Below, one piece after another: positions 62,145 to 64,000 of a stretch of DNA of 64,000 nucleotides (positions within the stretch are counted from its first letter, which is position 1; every line of letters starts with the position of its first letter). Under the pieces are notes generated by a model, which saw only the letters and a list, made by a program, of their open reading frames with translations, ran no database searches and had not been told where the DNA came from. A program made the position numbers and the translations under genes. Source of the DNA: Hyphomicrobiales bacterium (GTDB lineage Bacteria; Pseudomonadota; Alphaproteobacteria; Rhizobiales; Rhizobiaceae); NCBI GenBank assembly GCA_900466575.1, contig UBMP01000007.1, positions 62,001 through 126,000 of the forward strand, given 5' to 3'.

Positions 62145-63185
62145 TCAGATGAACTTGAGATGGACTTCTTCGCGGTTGAGGAGCGCATTTGCGCCGACCG
62201 CGATGATCAGAACCAGTCCCTGGAAGATGTGGCGGGCAGCAAAGGGGAAGCCGACCATGTTCATGCCGGAATCCACCATATAGAGGAAGAACACGCCGAC
62301 AAGCGTGCCCAGCAGATGCGGCTTGCCCTTGCCGAGAACCGTTGCGCCAAGGAACACCGCCGCGAAAGCCTCCAGCAGATAGCCCTCACCGCCGACGGGT
62401 TGCGCCGAGGACGAAATGGATGTCACGATCACCCCGGCAATTCCCGACATGAGCGCCGACAGCACGAAGGCGAGGATGACCCAGCGATAGACGTTGATGC
62501 CGGAATAGAACGCCGCCATCGGGTTGTCGCCGACAGCCGCGATGTAGTGGCCGATACGCGTGCGGGTCGCGGCGATCAGGGCGACGAGGAACACGGCGAG
62601 CAGGATGACGACCGGAACGCCGATAATGCCGAGCTTGCCCTGCCCCAGATAAAGGAAGGCCGTCTCGTCATAGCCGACAGGCACCTGATAACCGCCTGTG
62701 ATGAAGATGTTGATGCCCGACAGGACAAACATCACCCCAAGCGTGACCACGATGCCGGACAGGCGGCCATAGGTAACGAGAACCCCGTTGACCGCACCGA
62801 TCAGGCACGCCGCAAGAAGCGCAACCGCAATGGCCGCCCACGGTCCGAGAACGGGAATGAGGAAAGCGACGAGGATCGAGGACGTGGTCACCGTCAGGCC
62901 GATCGACAGATCGAAGCTGCCGGCAATGACGACCCATGTGAGGCCGAGCGAGACAAGCGCGCTGACGATCATCGAGAAGAGAATGTTGTTGAGGTTCGAC
63001 ACGGTCGCGAAATAGGGCGAGGCGATGGAAAAGCCGACCGCTGCCAGCACCAGCACGATGATCGTCCCCCAGCGCCGCAGAAAGCGCATGGCGGCGGATT
63101 CCTTGCGTCCCTCGCTCTGTGTCTTCGTCACGGCGTTCTGCGTTGTCTTTGCCTGGGCGGGACTTTCGTGCTCAGCTTGCGTCAC
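62145..63185 (-). CDS. Ribose-type ABC importer permease (RbsC-like)
   Basis: A 346-residue permease. After a polar N-terminus of about 35 residues come about ten membrane segments (TIIVLVLAAVGFSIASPYF; GLTWVVIAGSFDLSIGLTV). The loop GDNPMAAFYSGINVYRWVILAF is typical of the RbsC family. The start is GTG at 63185; a later ATG at the RFLRRWG segment is possible. Confidence 0.92.
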   Translation of the reverse strand: MTQAEHESPAQAKTTQNAVTKTQSEGRKESAAMRFLRRWGTIIVLVLAAVGFSIASPYFATVSNLNNILFSMIVSALVSLGLTWVVIAGSFDLSIGLTVTTSSILVAFLIPVLGPWAAIAVALLAACLIGAVNGVLVTYGRLSGIVVTLGVMFVLSGINIFITGGYQVPVGYDETAFLYLGQGKLGIIGVPVVILLAVFLVALIAATRTRIGHYIAAVGDNPMAAFYSGINVYRWVILAFVLSALMSGIAGVIVTSISSSAQPVGGEGYLLEAFAAVFLGATVLGKGKPHLLGTLVGVFFLYMVDSGMNMVGFPFAARHIFQGLVLIIAVGANALLNREEVHLKFI

Positions 63186-63276
63186 TGTTCTGTTCCAGTC
63201 GTTCTTGATCGATAAAAGGCAAGCGCCGGTCGGAGCCGCGATCGTTTGCCTGTGTGTCGTGCCTTGAGAGAGGGAT

Positions 63277-63310
63277 GCGGCGGGCAGGGAGAATTATGTC
63301 CGCCCGCCGC
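63277..63310 (-). terminator. Hairpin after the ribose-type binding protein gene
   Basis: GCGGCGGGC (63277-63285) pairs perfectly with GCCCGCCGC (63302-63310), 17 nt past the binding-protein stop and before the permease. No U tract follows on the minus strand; partial termination is likely. Confidence 0.6.
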
Positions 63311-63326
63311 TTGCGAGGCTGCCGCC

Positions 63327-64000
63327 CTAACCGCCGAATTGCTTGAGCAATGCGATCGCCTGCTCGTCCATGTTCTTGAGCTCGGCGAGGGCCTCGGCTG
63401 CCTGGTCCGGCGTCTTGGTGATCACCGGAATGCGGTAGACGAGGTTTGGCACGTCCTCTCCGCGGGCCAGTTTGACGGCCAGTTCGCCGGTCTTGCGGCC
63501 GATCTCCGGGAACGGCGAGTCGCAGCTGAAGACCACCGGAACCTGCTTGGCAGCCCAGGCTTCGAGGAACTGGGTCGAGAGGTAATGGTTGAACAGCGGC
63601 ACGTCGTTGCGGTTCATCTGCTTGAGCGCCTGCCCTGCCCCAAGGGTGAAGGGCCACCACCACGAAATGAAGCCGGCGAGCGAGCCCGGCGCGGGATTGG
63701 CCTGCAAAAGGGACAGCATGTTCTTGCGGCCCACGGAGATTTCGTCCGTTGTACCCTGGCCGCCATCGATGAAGGGAAGAACTTTCATGCGGGGCTCATA
63801 GCGGCACATCAGTTCGAACATGTCGACTTCCATGTCGAAGGGCGTGAAGTAGCCGCGCTGCTCCGCGGTCTGAGCGAATGTACCCTGACGCTTGCAGTAG
63901 TTCTGCACGAAATAGCCCAACGTGGTGGCGGTGCCCCACACGTCGTCCATCACGGCGGGCGAGTCCTTCACCGGGATGGTGAAGCCGACCGTCTTGATGC
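63327..64000 (-). CDS. Ribose-type solute-binding protein, 5' truncated
   Basis: The frame is open to the window edge, so the N-terminus and signal peptide are missing; 224 C-terminal residues are visible. The stretch DMFELMCRYEPRMKVLPFIDGGQGTTDEISVG and NPAPGSLAGFISWWWPF, then the importer genes downstream, mark a binding protein for a ribose-type (CUT2) system. It lacks the plain sugar-binding motifs I would expect for ribose, so the ligand may be unusual. It is upstream of the permease, ATPase and lactonase genes. Confidence 0.85.
   Translation of the reverse strand, partial: IKTVGFTIPVKDSPAVMDDVWGTATTLGYFVQNYCKRQGTFAQTAEQRGYFTPFDMEVDMFELMCRYEPRMKVLPFIDGGQGTTDEISVGRKNMLSLLQANPAPGSLAGFISWWWPFTLGAGQALKQMNRNDVPLFNHYLSTQFLEAWAAKQVPVVFSCDSPFPEIGRKTGELAVKLARGEDVPNLVYRIPVITKTPDQAAEALAELKNMDEQAIALLKQFGG

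Noticed and set aside
1-64000. CRISPR arrays, tRNA, rRNA, insertion sequences or integrases
   Set aside because: No regularly spaced repeats, no RNA gene patterns and no transposase or integrase motifs were seen by reading; a covariance-model search was not possible.

Overview
The window is high-GC DNA (clearly above 60 percent by eye) packed with short-gap operons, twin-arginine-type exported solute-binding proteins, many ABC importers, and AraC, LysR, IclR and TetR regulators. This style fits an alphaproteobacterium, most likely of the Rhizobiales; that placement is inference from gene style, since the window holds no rRNA or marker gene. No tRNA, rRNA, transposase, phage gene or CRISPR array was seen. 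The region is an accessory catabolic island: almost every operon joins an importer, a few oxidoreductases or hydrolases, and its own regulator.

Layout: (1) 1-4284, plus strand: the end of a homoprotocatechuate-type lower pathway (FAH-family isomerase/decarboxylase, hydratase HpaH, aldolase HpaI), then an SDR, a MoaF-family protein and an NTF2-fold protein. (2) 4312-14152, minus strand: an AraC regulator, an aldehyde dehydrogenase, a GMC alcohol oxidoreductase, a branched-chain-amino-acid-type (HAAT) importer and a second AraC regulator. (3) 14421-22880, minus strand: a second HAAT importer with a coniferyl-alcohol-dehydrogenase-like SDR, bracketed by two paralogous aldehyde dehydrogenases, with a divergent AraC regulator at 23088. 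(4) 24212-29495: an orphan periplasmic binding protein, an exported metallo-beta-lactamase-fold enzyme, and an operon of an MBL-fold protein with a degenerate metal site plus two NTF2-fold proteins, divergent from a LysR gene. (5) 29685-36338: a TetR gene divergent from a hydroxylase, extradiol dioxygenase, FAH-family hydrolase and acyl-CoA synthetase. (6) 36524-45121, minus strand: a ten-gene operon of cyclase, cupin, SDR, 3-hydroxyacyl-CoA dehydrogenase, a third HAAT importer and a beta-keto acid cleavage enzyme, divergent from an IclR gene. (7) 46267-48021: a lone secreted TPR protein. (8) 48337-59127: a LysR gene, a PotABCD-like importer, a three-subunit molybdenum hydroxylase of form-II CoxSLM type, a formamidase-like hydrolase and a CoxG-like protein. 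(9) 59273-64000, minus strand: an NTF2-fold protein, an AHL-lactonase-like MBL enzyme and a ribose-type ABC importer cut by the window edge.

As a whole the region looks like a set of parallel uptake-and-degradation modules for aromatic or heterocyclic plant-derived compounds. Three importers feed alcohol- and aldehyde-oxidising enzymes, ring-hydroxylating and ring-cleaving enzymes, and CoA or beta-keto acid steps. The best candidates for undescribed systems are the PotABCD-molybdenum hydroxylase operon, the cyclase-to-BKACE operon, and the lactonase with a ribose-type importer. All substrate assignments are inference from family and context.
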